Counted from the stretch's first letter, positions 41,358-50,513 are shown. The stretch is 52,246 bases of DNA from an uncultured Saprospiraceae bacterium (GCA_937922815.1 CALAJP010000071.1:1-52246); one strand, 5' to 3'. The notes: generated by a model from the letters alone, not told the origin. Made by a program: numbers and translations.

Positions 41358-42770
41358 TTGATAAAAATTAATAAAAAGAAACCGTTTAGTTTATTTGGGC
41401 ATTTGCTGTTCTTACTATTTATCAATGTACTGATAAAACCTGTATATATTTTCTGTATTGATAGAGAAATTCAGAACGAAGTCGGAGTAGAAGCATACGG
41501 ACAATATTTCATCTTATTTAATTTTTGCCTTCTGTTTTCGCTCTTAGCAGATGGCGGTATAGCTACATTCAACACACAATATCTATCAAAAAATAGTCGA
41601 AGATTTTCTTGGTTGTTTCCCAACATAGTAGGCATAAAACTGGTTTTATCTATAAGTTATCTACTGGTAACTTTTATCTGTTGTTATTTCAGCGGATTAA
41701 CATTTGACATAAAACTACTTGGGTTAATATTACTAGCATCTGTAAGTTTGCACTTTTTCATGTTTCTAAGAACCAATATTGTCTCAGTTGGGTATTATTT
41801 TCTAGACTCTTTCCTATCCATATTAGATAAAACATTGCTTATCTTAATTTTAGGGACATTACTCTATTTAGGTTGCGAAATATCAATATATTTATTCATA
41901 TCTACTCAATTGTTGGTTTGGACCATTTGTAATATAATCAGCATTCTAATTATACTTTTCAAAACAAAATTTAGTACATTTTCATCTCCAAGTAAAAAAG
42001 CAAGTATAGGAATCATAAAAAGAGCATTGCCGTTCGGAATCACCGTATTGTTAATGACTTTATACACTAGAGTTGACGCCTATATGATTGGGCTATTGTC
42101 TAACCCCAAAGAAGCGGGAATATATGCAGGTGGATATAGAATATTAGATGCTCTGTCAATGGCGGGTCTATTATTTTCTTCTATTTTAATTCCAGTATAT
42201 GCTAAAAATTCTAATAAAGAATGTCAAAAGGTATCCTACGCAGCTGCAGAAATCATGTTAAATATGTTAGCTCCTATCTCTATAACATTATTTTTACATA
42301 GAGAAACTGTCGCAATGTGGTTATACGATGAAGCCACCAATTATTGGGGAGAAGTATTAGGTCTTTTAAGCCTAAATGCAATATCTGTAGGACTAATTTA
42401 CGTATTCAGTTCGCTGTTAACAGCTAAGGAAAAAATTGCTCAAATGAATAAATATTTCCTAATAGCAATTTTTATAAACATAGTTTTAAATTGGGTTTGG
42501 ATACCATCTCAAGGTGCCTTGGGAGCATCTAAAAGTACATTAATCACACAGTTTTTTGTTCTAATTTGTACTTTTTGTATATTAAAAACAGAACTACAGC
42601 AAAATATAAACTACTCATTTATAATAAAATGTACTACCTACATCTCCATTAGTCTCATAATTGGTTATTACTTTGGACTATCGTTTGTCACACAACCAAT
42701 TCTTACCTTTATATTCGGAGTAGCATTATTCTATACAAGTATAATAAATACTTTTAATAAGAAAATCTAA
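41358..42770 (+). CDS. Polysaccharide/oligosaccharide flippase (Wzx-like, MOP superfamily)
   Basis: 470 residues, almost entirely hydrophobic, with about 12 predicted membrane segments. The start is TTG 41358; no ATG exists before the first membrane segment. 'ALPFGITVLLMTLYTRVDAYMIGLLSNPKEAGIYAGGYRILD' is the conserved region of bacterial polysaccharide-biosynthesis flippases. It is likely to move lipid-linked sugars across the inner membrane. It is not surrounded by glycosyltransferase genes, which is unusual for a Wzx; the nearest is at 51092. Possible alternatives are lipid II or O-antigen-like substrates. Confidence 0.82.
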   Translation: MIKINKKKPFSLFGHLLFLLFINVLIKPVYIFCIDREIQNEVGVEAYGQYFILFNFCLLFSLLADGGIATFNTQYLSKNSRRFSWLFPNIVGIKLVLSISYLLVTFICCYFSGLTFDIKLLGLILLASVSLHFFMFLRTNIVSVGYYFLDSFLSILDKTLLILILGTLLYLGCEISIYLFISTQLLVWTICNIISILIILFKTKFSTFSSPSKKASIGIIKRALPFGITVLLMTLYTRVDAYMIGLLSNPKEAGIYAGGYRILDALSMAGLLFSSILIPVYAKNSNKECQKVSYAAAEIMLNMLAPISITLFLHRETVAMWLYDEATNYWGEVLGLLSLNAISVGLIYVFSSLLTAKEKIAQMNKYFLIAIFINIVLNWVWIPSQGALGASKSTLITQFFVLICTFCILKTELQQNINYSFIIKCTTYISISLIIGYYFGLSFVTQPILTFIFGVALFYTSIINTFNKKI

Positions 42771-42879
42771 ATTAGATGCAGAAGTTAGCATAATTCTTGC
42801 ACCGTTAAAATTGAAGTAATTATTCCACCATGTCTTTTGGTATTAATCCACTTCATTTTTCATTGCAACTTTTTTAGCT

Positions 42880-44220
42880 ATGCTTAGATTATTATTATTT
42901 ATTTTTTTTGGACTGGTCAGTAATTTCTTATTTTCTCAACCCGAGATTAAAGCTAATAAATTATTAAGAAAAGGAAATTATAGTGCCGCTTTGGTAGCTT
43001 ACGAAAAAGCGATTAAAAAAGGTAATAATTCAACGGCTATACTTTCTAACTATGCCAAATGTTTAGTAAAACTAAATAAAGTCGAAAAATCGAATGCCAT
43101 CCTACAAGAGCTTTATAACACCAAAGGCTTAAATGTTAGTGCATTAAAAACGTTTGGAATAAACAAAATTGCAATCGGTGATTATGAATCTGGGAAAAAA
43201 ATCTTAAACGAATATCTTGTTCAAAGAGAAGATGAAGAGGTTTCGACAATTCTTAAAAACCTTAACAAAGCAGCAAACATCAAACCTCATTTTCCAAATG
43301 CTAAAATTCAAAAATTTCCTCACAATACCGAATATGATGAAAACAGCCCTTTTATACTTGATGGAAAGTTAATTTTTTCTTCGGACAGAAAAAACACTTC
43401 TAATCTATCCAAGAATCCTACTACCAATAAACGTGACTTTATAAACCTTTACGAATCCAAAATATCAGGTTCAGAATTTTCAGAACCCATAGCTTTACCA
43501 AATAAAATTAATAGACCCTATAAAAACGTATCAAACCTCACAAGCGGCAATGGAATTACAATTGTTTCTCGTAATAGCTCAATAGCAAGCAAATCAGGAA
43601 AACTAAACGTGCTACTTTACGAATTGAAAGGTAAAATGGCTAAAATGTTACCGTTTTGCAATTTAGAATCAAATTACTACCACCCTTGTTTGTCTGCTGA
43701 TGGGAAATATTTATTTTTTGTTTCTCGCAAAAATGGTAACACAGATTTGTATTATTCCATAAGAACCGACAATAAATGGTCTTCGCCAATACGTATGCAT
43801 AATTCCATCAATACAAAGCTCAACGAAGCTTACCCTTATCTTGATGAAAATTATAATTTATATTTCTCCTCAAAAGGTCACCTCTCTTATGGTGGTTTTG
43901 ACATTTTCAAATCTACCTTTAACGGTACTTATTGGGAAAAACCTATTAATTTGGGCAAACCTTTAAATAGTTCGGCTGACGATATTTCTTTTACTCAGTC
44001 TGGAGATTTAGTCATGTTTAGCTCCTCTAGAGATAACAATAACGATGACTTATATTATTTCAAAAAAAATGAATTAGAAGCTCCTTCTCACATTGGTTCA
44101 CCCTCAGGGCCTTTTTACGAGAATGTTGACAAGTTTAAATCTGAAGCAGAACCTAAACAGAGTAGCAAGAGTAGAACTAAAAATTCAGATATCAAATTCA
44201 AATATTTTTCTGGACAGTAA
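42880..44220 (+). CDS. TPR/PD40 beta-propeller exported protein
   Basis: 446 residues. The signal peptide ends 'NFLFSQ'. TPR-like helices occupy about 20-125 ('ANKLLRKGNYSAALVAYEKAI'), then PD40 propeller repeats: 'SPFILDGKLIFSSDRKN', 'PCLSADGKYLFFVSRKNGNTDLYY', 'PYLDENYNLYFSSKGHLSYGGFDIF' and 'FTQSGDLVMFSSSRDNNNDDLYYF'. The arrangement is the front half of PorE-type proteins, but the chain ends after the propeller in a Ser/Lys-rich tail without an OmpA or SPOR domain. It is a second, shorter relative of the protein at 23261-25360. Confidence 0.78.
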   Translation: MLRLLLFIFFGLVSNFLFSQPEIKANKLLRKGNYSAALVAYEKAIKKGNNSTAILSNYAKCLVKLNKVEKSNAILQELYNTKGLNVSALKTFGINKIAIGDYESGKKILNEYLVQREDEEVSTILKNLNKAANIKPHFPNAKIQKFPHNTEYDENSPFILDGKLIFSSDRKNTSNLSKNPTTNKRDFINLYESKISGSEFSEPIALPNKINRPYKNVSNLTSGNGITIVSRNSSIASKSGKLNVLLYELKGKMAKMLPFCNLESNYYHPCLSADGKYLFFVSRKNGNTDLYYSIRTDNKWSSPIRMHNSINTKLNEAYPYLDENYNLYFSSKGHLSYGGFDIFKSTFNGTYWEKPINLGKPLNSSADDISFTQSGDLVMFSSSRDNNNDDLYYFKKNELEAPSHIGSPSGPFYENVDKFKSEAEPKQSSKSRTKNSDIKFKYFSGQ

Positions 44221-44558
44221 TCTACGTCTGAACCAAACTCTACGCATCTATTTTCTTTAAATTATTAGCAATACCCACGCTTTTTTATAAAAAGCCCAAA
44301 CTATAAACGGTACTTTAACAACCTTTAAATATAAATTATTCATCCGCGTATGGGTAGAATACAATAGCCTTTCTTTTGATATAACATTAGCCACTCATTT
44401 TAAAAAAAAGTGCGATTAACGCTATGTTTTTATAGCCTCTCCAAGGGGTTTTCATATACCTGACGAAAACCTTTAATAATTATTTCTAAAAAATCCAAAT
44501 TTTTTATCACTTTTTTAGATTTCGTGCGTTAAAAACAATAGGAACCTCAAATATACCA
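44221..44558. other. 338-bp intergenic region without a recognised feature
   Basis: No coding frame, RNA gene or terminator is clear. A 7-bp hairpin (GCTTTTT-TAT-AAAAAGC) lies at 44279-44295, which may weakly terminate the upstream gene. The rest is AT-rich leader for the gene at 44559. Confidence 0.4.
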
Positions 44559-45740
44559 ATGGCTATGAAAAATTATATTCTATTCACACTACTCTTATCC
44601 ATGTTTTCTTTGGCTGCACAGAAAACTGTTTCATTCAAATATAAAAACACCTACTTAACTGCTCGGACTACAAGTAGTGTTAAATTTCAAAATACAGAGT
44701 TCAGGTTAGACAACGTAAGCAGTTCTTACAATGCTGTAAAAAGGTCAGTCCTGCCCTATTTTCATGATTTACAAAATTATAAAGTTCAATATCAACTCTC
44801 CGATTATAAATTCATTCATTTGCTTCATGCTTATGTCAAATCACAACCTATGTCGCACAACCAATCGGTTGTAACACTTGCGGCACTGTTAGAACTTTCA
44901 GGACTAGAGATTGAATTAGCTTACACTCGTACCGAACTATTCTTATTTGTTCAATGCGAAGAAGACATTTATGAAATACCATTTGTTCAATTAGATAACA
45001 AAAATTTTCTAAACATATTTTTATTACTAGAAGACAAATATATTGATAACCAAGATTGGTATTACAACACACATATTCACAAAAAATTAGATGGAAAACC
45101 ATTGTCTTTCCTAAATGATCAAAATTCGTATGCTTTTAACCTTGTAAAAAAACAATTTACATTTAACGATAGAGGTGAGAATATAAACTTAGAAGTTTCC
45201 ATAGACAAATCGAGTATTGACGAATGGGAGACGTATCCTCATTTAAGTGAAAGCACTTATATCGAACACAAGATGAATTCAATAACGGTTCAAGAATTAA
45301 AAGCTCAATTAACTCCTTATTTACAAAATAGAACTACTAAAGAACAAGTAGAATTACTAATAAATTTTGTTAGGAATGGGTTATCCTATGCTGCTGATGA
45401 AGATTTTTTTGGTAAAAGTCGCCCTTTAAATGCCGAAGAAACTTTATTTTACCCATATAGTGACTGCGAGGATAGATGTGCTTTGTTTTACCAATTAGTA
45501 GATGAATTATTAGGCTTACCAGTCATTACGATTGGAATACCTAACCATATGACCGCAGCAGTCAGCTTTGATACCCAAGATGTTTTTGAAAAAGAAGTTC
45601 AATTTGAAGGAAGGAGATATATTATTTGTGATCCTACTGGACCAGAAAACTCATCAGAAATAGGAATATTAAATATTAAATATGATGTTAGTGAAATGGA
45701 AGTAATTTCAAATAGCTCAGGACGATACTTAAATAATTAA
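44559..45740 (+). CDS. Exported transglutaminase-like (cysteine protease fold) protein
   Basis: 393 residues; Met3 is an alternative start. The signal peptide ends 'MFSLAAQ'. An N-terminal region of about 230 residues is unassigned. A transglutaminase-like core is recognisable near the C-terminus, with Cys303 ('YSDCEDRCALF'), His330 ('GIPNHMTAAVSF') and Asp358 ('YIICDPTGP') in the correct order and spacing for the catalytic triad. Such proteins in Bacteroidota are periplasmic or surface enzymes that cleave or cross-link peptides; the substrate is unknown. Full triad retained, so probably active. Confidence 0.72.
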   Translation: MAMKNYILFTLLLSMFSLAAQKTVSFKYKNTYLTARTTSSVKFQNTEFRLDNVSSSYNAVKRSVLPYFHDLQNYKVQYQLSDYKFIHLLHAYVKSQPMSHNQSVVTLAALLELSGLEIELAYTRTELFLFVQCEEDIYEIPFVQLDNKNFLNIFLLLEDKYIDNQDWYYNTHIHKKLDGKPLSFLNDQNSYAFNLVKKQFTFNDRGENINLEVSIDKSSIDEWETYPHLSESTYIEHKMNSITVQELKAQLTPYLQNRTTKEQVELLINFVRNGLSYAADEDFFGKSRPLNAEETLFYPYSDCEDRCALFYQLVDELLGLPVITIGIPNHMTAAVSFDTQDVFEKEVQFEGRRYIICDPTGPENSSEIGILNIKYDVSEMEVISNSSGRYLNN

Positions 45741-45770
45741 AAAAAGGAGGGAGAACCAATTCCCTCCCTT
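45740..45770 (-). terminator. Terminator of the S24 regulator gene
   Basis: AAGGAGGGA pairs with TCCCTCCTT around an 8-base loop. On the minus strand a run of seven T follows. It lies about 120 bases after the regulator's stop and directly after the convergent transglutaminase-like gene. Confidence 0.7.
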
Positions 45771-45786
45771 AAACACAGCAGACAAA

Positions 45787-45800
45787 CAAATAATTATTTG
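45787..45800. repeat. 14-bp perfect palindrome
   Basis: CAAATAATTATTTG in the 3' flank of the S24 regulator gene. It may be protein-binding or simply AT-rich chance. Confidence 0.35.
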
Positions 45801-45833
45801 AACAATTTTAAAACACACTCATAAGATACCCAC

Positions 45834-45860
45834 TCAAATACTTGTCAACAGAGTATTTGA
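45834..45860. repeat. Inverted repeat with AATACT/AGTATT half-sites
   Basis: TCAAATACT and AGTATTTGA are separated by nine bases, 32 bases downstream of the S24 regulator stop. A similar GTATT...AATAC pair lies upstream of the regulator at 46682-46697. Confidence 0.45.
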
Positions 45861-45891
45861 AATACAACACTTAAACCAATAAGGATGTGGG

Positions 45892-46617
45892 TTAAATTCT
45901 ATTGATACGACTAATCACTTTATACAATTTCATCATTGAATTTACAGGCTCTTCGAAAGGATCATACTCCAAATAGTTAGCGGAAATCAATTTTAGACCT
46001 CGAACTCTATTCTTTTCTACTATTTTCTGAATAAACTTAATCCAAATATCTCCATTCGTTCTAACGGCATATACCTCGTTATCTTTAATTTCATTTACCC
46101 CGCTAATTTCCTTACAAATGACAATATCTCCGTCCTGAATAAGAGGTTCCATTGAGTCTCCTTCAATTGGAAAAGCAACATAACCTGGACCTTCATAGCC
46201 TGGAACCGTAAAAAAAGTATTACTTTCAACAGAAGAACTAGGTGCTACCGACACCCCCGAACCTGCAAAAGCACTTACACTAGTGTATAGTATATTACCA
46301 TCACTTGGCGTAGATTCAAATTCACTTGGCAAATCTGAACCAAATGGTTGACCAATACCCCGAATTAAATATTCTTCATTGACTCCGTATTCATTACACA
46401 GAATTTCTGCTTCGTGATAATTGATGTATCTTTTTTTGTTAGGGCTAAGATAAGCTCTAACAATATGACCATAAGACCGGTTGCCTAAAATTCGTTCTGC
46501 AAAATCACCAATTCCTTTCCCGTTTCTATCATTAAGAATAATATCCCCTCTGCTTACTAAAATTTCAAATACCTTTTGAAACCGTTTATTTAATTCAACT
46601 CTATCTTGTCTGATCAT
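45892..46617 (-). CDS. LexA/CI-like transcriptional regulator with S24 autoprotease domain
   Basis: 241 residues. The N-terminal region (about 1-90) is a helix-turn-helix-type domain ('GIGDFAERILGNRSYGHIVRAYL'). The C-terminal S24 domain has the scissile Ala118-Gly119 ('AFAGSG'), nucleophile Ser155 ('IEGDSMEPLIQDGD') and general base Lys194 ('IWIKFI'). The Ser-Lys spacing is close to that of LexA, so self-cleavage on DNA damage is plausible. The N-terminus is not LexA-type and is more like phage repressors, yet no phage genes surround it. It is divergent from parA, with its own promoter (46642-46670). Confidence 0.85.
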   Translation of the reverse strand: MIRQDRVELNKRFQKVFEILVSRGDIILNDRNGKGIGDFAERILGNRSYGHIVRAYLSPNKKRYINYHEAEILCNEYGVNEEYLIRGIGQPFGSDLPSEFESTPSDGNILYTSVSAFAGSGVSVAPSSSVESNTFFTVPGYEGPGYVAFPIEGDSMEPLIQDGDIVICKEISGVNEIKDNEVYAVRTNGDIWIKFIQKIVEKNRVRGLKLISANYLEYDPFEEPVNSMMKLYKVISRINRI

Positions 46618-46641
46618 TGTAAAACAATTTATTTATAAAAA

Positions 46642-46670
46642 CAAAAATACAAACATTATTGAATAAACAA
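46642..46670 (-). promoter_or_regulatory. Candidate promoter of the S24 regulator
   Basis: On the minus strand TTG (46670-46668), 18-base spacer, TATTTTTG (46649-46642), 25 bases before the start codon. Confidence 0.5.
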
Positions 46671-46681
46671 AATATTTTAAA

Positions 46682-46697
46682 GTATTTTTTTTAATAC
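46682..46697. promoter_or_regulatory. Possible operator in the S24/parA divergent region
   Basis: GTATT-N6-AATAC just upstream of the regulator promoter, with half-sites like those of the inverted repeat at 45834-45860. It could be the regulator's own binding site. Confidence 0.3.
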
Positions 46698-46889
46698 AAA
46701 AAATTAAATTATATCGATTTACGATACTAAGTAGAAGATAAAACAACAATAGTGAACAAAATGATTGAAAAAAATGCCATTGTGTTTCATCGAATATAAT
46801 TTATCACTAACTTAGCGGCTACCAAAACCACTATATTAAAAATTGTAGTTGGGTTGAACGAAAAATTAATTTTAAACAAAGCAAATCTC

Positions 46890-47663
46890 ATGGGGCATAT
46901 TATCTCATTACTGAACCATAAAGGAGGAGTAGGAAAAACCACAAGCACTATTAATATTGGAGCTGCAATGGTAGAATTGGGCAAAAAAGTATTATTAATA
47001 GATCTTGACCCCCAAGCGAACTTGACGCTTTCTTTAGGGATTCCTAGACAAAAAATTACCATTTATGAATCGGTAGTAGGCGAAAGTGATTTGGTTCCGT
47101 ACACCGTCCGAGAGGGATTGGATGTCATTCCGTCTTCTCTAGATTTATCTGGAGCAGAAATGGAATTGATTAATGAAGCTGGTAGAGAATTTATTTTAAA
47201 AGAACTATTCGCTGAAGTACTTCCCGATTACGACTTTATTATTATCGACTGCCCTCCCTCATTAGGCTTACTTACACTAAACGCTTTGACTTGTAGTCAT
47301 CAAGTATTAATTCCTTTGCAAACAGAGTTTTTGGCATTACAAGGTTTGACCAAAATCAAACAAGTAATAGATAAAGTCCGTCTAAGGTTGAATAAGAAAC
47401 TAGAACTAGGAGGTGTTATTGCGACCATGTACGACCAACGTAGGGTACTAAACCGAGATGTTGTTAATACCATTGTAAAATATTTTGGAGATAAAGTTTT
47501 CAATACATACATAAGAGATAATGTTGCATTGGCAGAAGCTCCTGCTCAACGAAAAGATATATTTACCTATAATAAAAGAAGTCCAGGTGCTACGGATTAC
47601 CTTAACTTGAGTAAAGAGATTCTACAAAGAGTCCAAGCTCAAGAACCTCATTCGGTTGCTTAA
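46890..47663 (+). CDS. parA: ParA/Soj-family partition ATPase
   Basis: 257 residues from ATG 46890 ('MGHIISLLNHKGG'); a TTG frame upstream adds 12 unlikely residues. The deviant Walker A 'NHKGGVGKTTSTINIG' has the signature lysine, Walker A-prime is 'LLIDLDPQANLT' and Walker B is 'FIIIDCPPSLG'. Closely Soj-like, without the N-terminal DNA-binding domain of plasmid ParA type Ia. ParA dimers bind DNA non-specifically and position cargo. No ParB-like gene follows; instead a small disordered/RHH protein lies next in the operon, 60 bases downstream. Confidence 0.93.
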   Translation: MGHIISLLNHKGGVGKTTSTINIGAAMVELGKKVLLIDLDPQANLTLSLGIPRQKITIYESVVGESDLVPYTVREGLDVIPSSLDLSGAEMELINEAGREFILKELFAEVLPDYDFIIIDCPPSLGLLTLNALTCSHQVLIPLQTEFLALQGLTKIKQVIDKVRLRLNKKLELGGVIATMYDQRRVLNRDVVNTIVKYFGDKVFNTYIRDNVALAEAPAQRKDIFTYNKRSPGATDYLNLSKEILQRVQAQEPHSVA

Positions 47664-47672
47664 TATACAATT

Positions 47673-47687
47673 TGATGTTCTAAACAT
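47673..47687 (+). other. Intercistronic hairpin after parA
   Basis: GATGTT-CTA-AACATC, 6-bp stem, 10 bases after the parA stop and upstream of the GTG at 47724. Possible mRNA processing or expression-balancing element. Confidence 0.35.
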
Positions 47688-47723
47688 CATTTGTTTTATA
47701 ATTTCAAAATTAAATTAAAACCT

Positions 47724-48176
47724 GTGAGTAAAAAAAGCCTTCTTGACGGATTGGAAAGTCTATTTTTAGATGATGGGAATAACCTAAAAGATGAAAACCC
47801 TCTTATCGCTAGGAAAAAACGCCCTCAAAAAAACGGTTCTACGGAGTCTTCTAAAAAAAAGACTTCCTCCAAAAAATCTTCTTCTAATAAAGATTTTAAA
47901 AGTTCTTTATCGAACCTATTCGAAGATGAAGCCAAATTAACATCTAAAACACAGACCCAAAAATCAACTAAACAACTTAGAGGGCTTGACCTATTAATAA
48001 GAAGTACAATACAAGACGACTCTATTACTAAAGCAGAAAAGGTTAAACGATTAACATTAACCCTAGAACAAAAAAAGATTGCCGAACTAAAAAAGAGAGC
48101 AAAAGAAGAAAAAAAGCTCGTCAGTCAAATAGTAAGTGAATTAGTTGACCACTATTTTGCTCAGGTAAAAAATTAA
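47724..48176 (+). CDS. ParA-associated protein: disordered Lys/Ser-rich region plus C-terminal ribbon-helix-helix
   Basis: Taken from GTG 47724 (150 residues, 'MSKKSLLDGLESLFLDDGN'); a TTG at 47691 would add 11 residues. Residues 1-20 form a short amphipathic helix. Residues about 30-90 are a low-complexity Lys/Ser/Thr linker containing a second 'SLSNLFEDE' motif that echoes 'GLESLFLDD'. The C-terminal 40 residues ('KRLTLTLEQKKIAELKKRAKEEKKLVSQIVSELVDHYF') look like a ribbon-helix-helix DNA-binding domain. The position after parA suggests a ParB-functional analogue or adaptor. No family name recognised. Confidence 0.7.
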   Translation: MSKKSLLDGLESLFLDDGNNLKDENPLIARKKRPQKNGSTESSKKKTSSKKSSSNKDFKSSLSNLFEDEAKLTSKTQTQKSTKQLRGLDLLIRSTIQDDSITKAEKVKRLTLTLEQKKIAELKKRAKEEKKLVSQIVSELVDHYFAQVKN

Positions 48177-48209
48177 TAATAATCTTAAAATTCAAAACCT
48201 GAAATTTAA

Positions 48210-49139
48210 ATGAGCCCTAATACATTCATTAATTTCAGATTATTCTACAATCAAACTATTCACCCAGAGCTCCAACGAATCGAAATTCGTAGAAAGAGAT
48301 TAATAATATTATTGTTTATTTCTATTTTCATAGGAGCCGTATTGATTCTATTAGGAGTTTATATTCAATCCTTTCTAATCATTTTATATATTCTGTTGGG
48401 CATCGGAATTCTTATAATCTATTTGATTTATAGGATGAGAAAATTCAAAAAACATTTCAAACCAAAAATTGTCGAACTCATTTTGCAATACCTCAATCAA
48501 GAAATGAGCTACAGTAACTTAGTTTATCATCCTTACCAAACCGTTGAAATACAGAAAATATTAGATAGTGAACTTTTTCAAGAATCTTTAGACAATTTTC
48601 AAGGTGAAGATTATATTTCAGGAACTGTAGGAAATAGTCCTTTCGAGTTTTGTGAGTTGGAAATCGCTTCCGAATCCAAGATAAGACCTACCATGATTCC
48701 TTTATTCAAAGGCTTATTTACAATCGCAGTGTTGCCCTTTTCTATAAATGATCATTTGGTCATAATCCCCAAAGAAGAAAAAGTGTTTTTATCCAAAACT
48801 ATTAAACATTTTCATCGAATAGGGCTCAAGAATGTCAAGCTCGACAAGAAAGATAAAAACTTCAACGATTCCTTTTTGGTGTTTTCTAATTATGATTACA
48901 CTTTTAATAAAATAATGGCGAACCCCATCAAACAAAAACTAATTCAAAAATTAGAAAACGATACCTTTTCGTATTTAGTCATTAAGAATAACCTACTTTA
49001 TTTAGCACTTTCACAAGAAAAAGATATATTAGAACCTCGGCTTTGGAAAACCAATATTGATTTTAAATTAATTCAATCTTTCATTGAGGATATTCAAAGT
49101 ATGTTTGATTTAATAATTGATTTTGACAATTATAATTAA
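48210..49139 (+). CDS. DUF3137-family membrane protein
   Basis: 309 residues. 'FRLFYNQTIHPELQRIEIRRKRL' followed by two transmembrane segments (about 30-75) and a C-terminal domain with 'DYISGTVGNSPFEFCELEI' matches the DUF3137 pattern. Such proteins are inner-membrane with a cytoplasmic C-terminal part; function unknown. It begins 33 bases after the RHH gene and ends 17 bases before purD, so it probably belongs to the parA operon and may read through into purD. Confidence 0.8.
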   Translation: MSPNTFINFRLFYNQTIHPELQRIEIRRKRLIILLFISIFIGAVLILLGVYIQSFLIILYILLGIGILIIYLIYRMRKFKKHFKPKIVELILQYLNQEMSYSNLVYHPYQTVEIQKILDSELFQESLDNFQGEDYISGTVGNSPFEFCELEIASESKIRPTMIPLFKGLFTIAVLPFSINDHLVIIPKEEKVFLSKTIKHFHRIGLKNVKLDKKDKNFNDSFLVFSNYDYTFNKIMANPIKQKLIQKLENDTFSYLVIKNNLLYLALSQEKDILEPRLWKTNIDFKLIQSFIEDIQSMFDLIIDFDNYN

Positions 49140-49156
49140 TTAAAAAACAAGAAATT

Positions 49157-50431
49157 ATGAAAAGGAATATATTGTTAATAGGCTCAGGAGGAAGAGAACA
49201 TACTTTGGCTTGGAAAATAACCCAAAGCGACCAATGTGGTGAATTGTTCGTTTGTCCAGGAAATGCAGGAACTTCTTCTATTGCAACCAATATAGATCTC
49301 GATATTAATAATATTGATGGTTTGGTTACTTTTTGTAATAAAAATAACATCAAATTAATTGTAGTCGGTCCAGAACAACCTTTAGTGGATGGTATTCAAA
49401 ACAAAATTAATGAACACCCTAACGGGACAGACATTTTAATTGTAGGTCCAGACCAACACGGTGCACAACTGGAAGGCTCTAAAGCTTTTGCTAAAAAATT
49501 CATGCAAAAATATAATATCCCAACAGCGGATTATAAAGAATTTAATCAAGAAAGCAGGCAAGAAGGTATCAACTTTATTGAAAAACAAAACCTACCTATT
49601 GTATTAAAAGCCGATGGCTTAGCAGCAGGAAAAGGAGTTCTTATTCTTGAAGATAGAGAAGAAGCAAAAAAAGAATTTAATAATCTATTGGACGGTAAAT
49701 TTGGAGCAGCCAGCCAAAAAGTAGTCATCGAATCCTTTCTAAAAGGAATAGAGTTTTCTGTTTTTGTACTTACGGATGGTATAAATTATAAAATATTACC
49801 TATCGCCAAAGACTACAAACGAATTGGAAAAGGAGACACTGGGCTCAATACAGGCGGGATGGGTTCGATATCGCCAGTCTCTTTTGTTACCGAAGCCTTG
49901 ATGAATCAGGTCGAAAAAGAGATTATTAAACCAACCATAAAAGGCATAGTAACAGAAAAAATGAACTATAAAGGGTTTATTTTCATAGGTTTAATTTTAA
50001 CAGAAGAGGGGCCTCAAGTTATTGAATATAATTGCAGAATGGGTGACCCCGAAACACAATCGGTTGTTCCTCGAATCCAAAATGACATTATTGACCTATT
50101 CGTAAGTTTGGGCGATGGTAGCTTGATTGGACACGAAATAGAAATAGATGCTCGAACAGCAGCGACAGTTGTGCTAGTTTCGGGTGGTTATCCAGAAGCA
50201 TACACCAAAGGCAAAAAAATTACGAACACTGAAAACATCAAAGATAGTTTAGTTTTTCATGCAGGAACCGTACTTCGTAATAACGAATTATTAACTAACG
50301 GAGGAAGAGTTTTAGCAGTAACGACATTATCAGAATCCCAAAGTGATGCCCTTGCCCTATCGTTCAAGAATGCAAGACAAATAGTATTTGAAGGTCGCTA
50401 TTTTAGAGATGATATAGGTTTTGATTTATAA
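49157..50431 (+). CDS. purD: Phosphoribosylamine--glycine ligase
   Basis: 424 residues, standard length. 'NILLIGSGGREHTLAWKI' is the N-terminal phosphate loop, and 'LIVVGPEQPLVDGI' is the substrate-binding segment. The ATP-grasp region holds 'LPIVLKADGLAAGKGVLI', 'GIEFSVFVLTDG', 'TGLNTGGMGSISP' and the metal-binding 'VIEYNCRMGDPETQ'. It makes glycinamide ribonucleotide, the substrate of PurN (22692-23264). It sits 17 bases after the DUF3137 gene. Confidence 0.97.
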   Translation: MKRNILLIGSGGREHTLAWKITQSDQCGELFVCPGNAGTSSIATNIDLDINNIDGLVTFCNKNNIKLIVVGPEQPLVDGIQNKINEHPNGTDILIVGPDQHGAQLEGSKAFAKKFMQKYNIPTADYKEFNQESRQEGINFIEKQNLPIVLKADGLAAGKGVLILEDREEAKKEFNNLLDGKFGAASQKVVIESFLKGIEFSVFVLTDGINYKILPIAKDYKRIGKGDTGLNTGGMGSISPVSFVTEALMNQVEKEIIKPTIKGIVTEKMNYKGFIFIGLILTEEGPQVIEYNCRMGDPETQSVVPRIQNDIIDLFVSLGDGSLIGHEIEIDARTAATVVLVSGGYPEAYTKGKKITNTENIKDSLVFHAGTVLRNNELLTNGGRVLAVTTLSESQSDALALSFKNARQIVFEGRYFRDDIGFDL

Positions 50432-50513
50432 AGTTGGTCTACTTTCTGCTTCGATTGGTAACTTATTTTATACTACCCGTCCAAAGAAAGAGACAACGAA
50501 TCAACATCTTCAT

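Noticed and set aside
45892-46617. Prophage based on the CI-like repressor
   Set aside because: No integrase, structural, lysis or replication genes of a phage lie on either side; neighbours are parA and envelope or purine genes.
46618-46890. parS site or replication origin next to parA
   Set aside because: I found no parS-like palindrome, DnaA-box cluster or parB gene; only AT-rich sequence and promoter-like elements.
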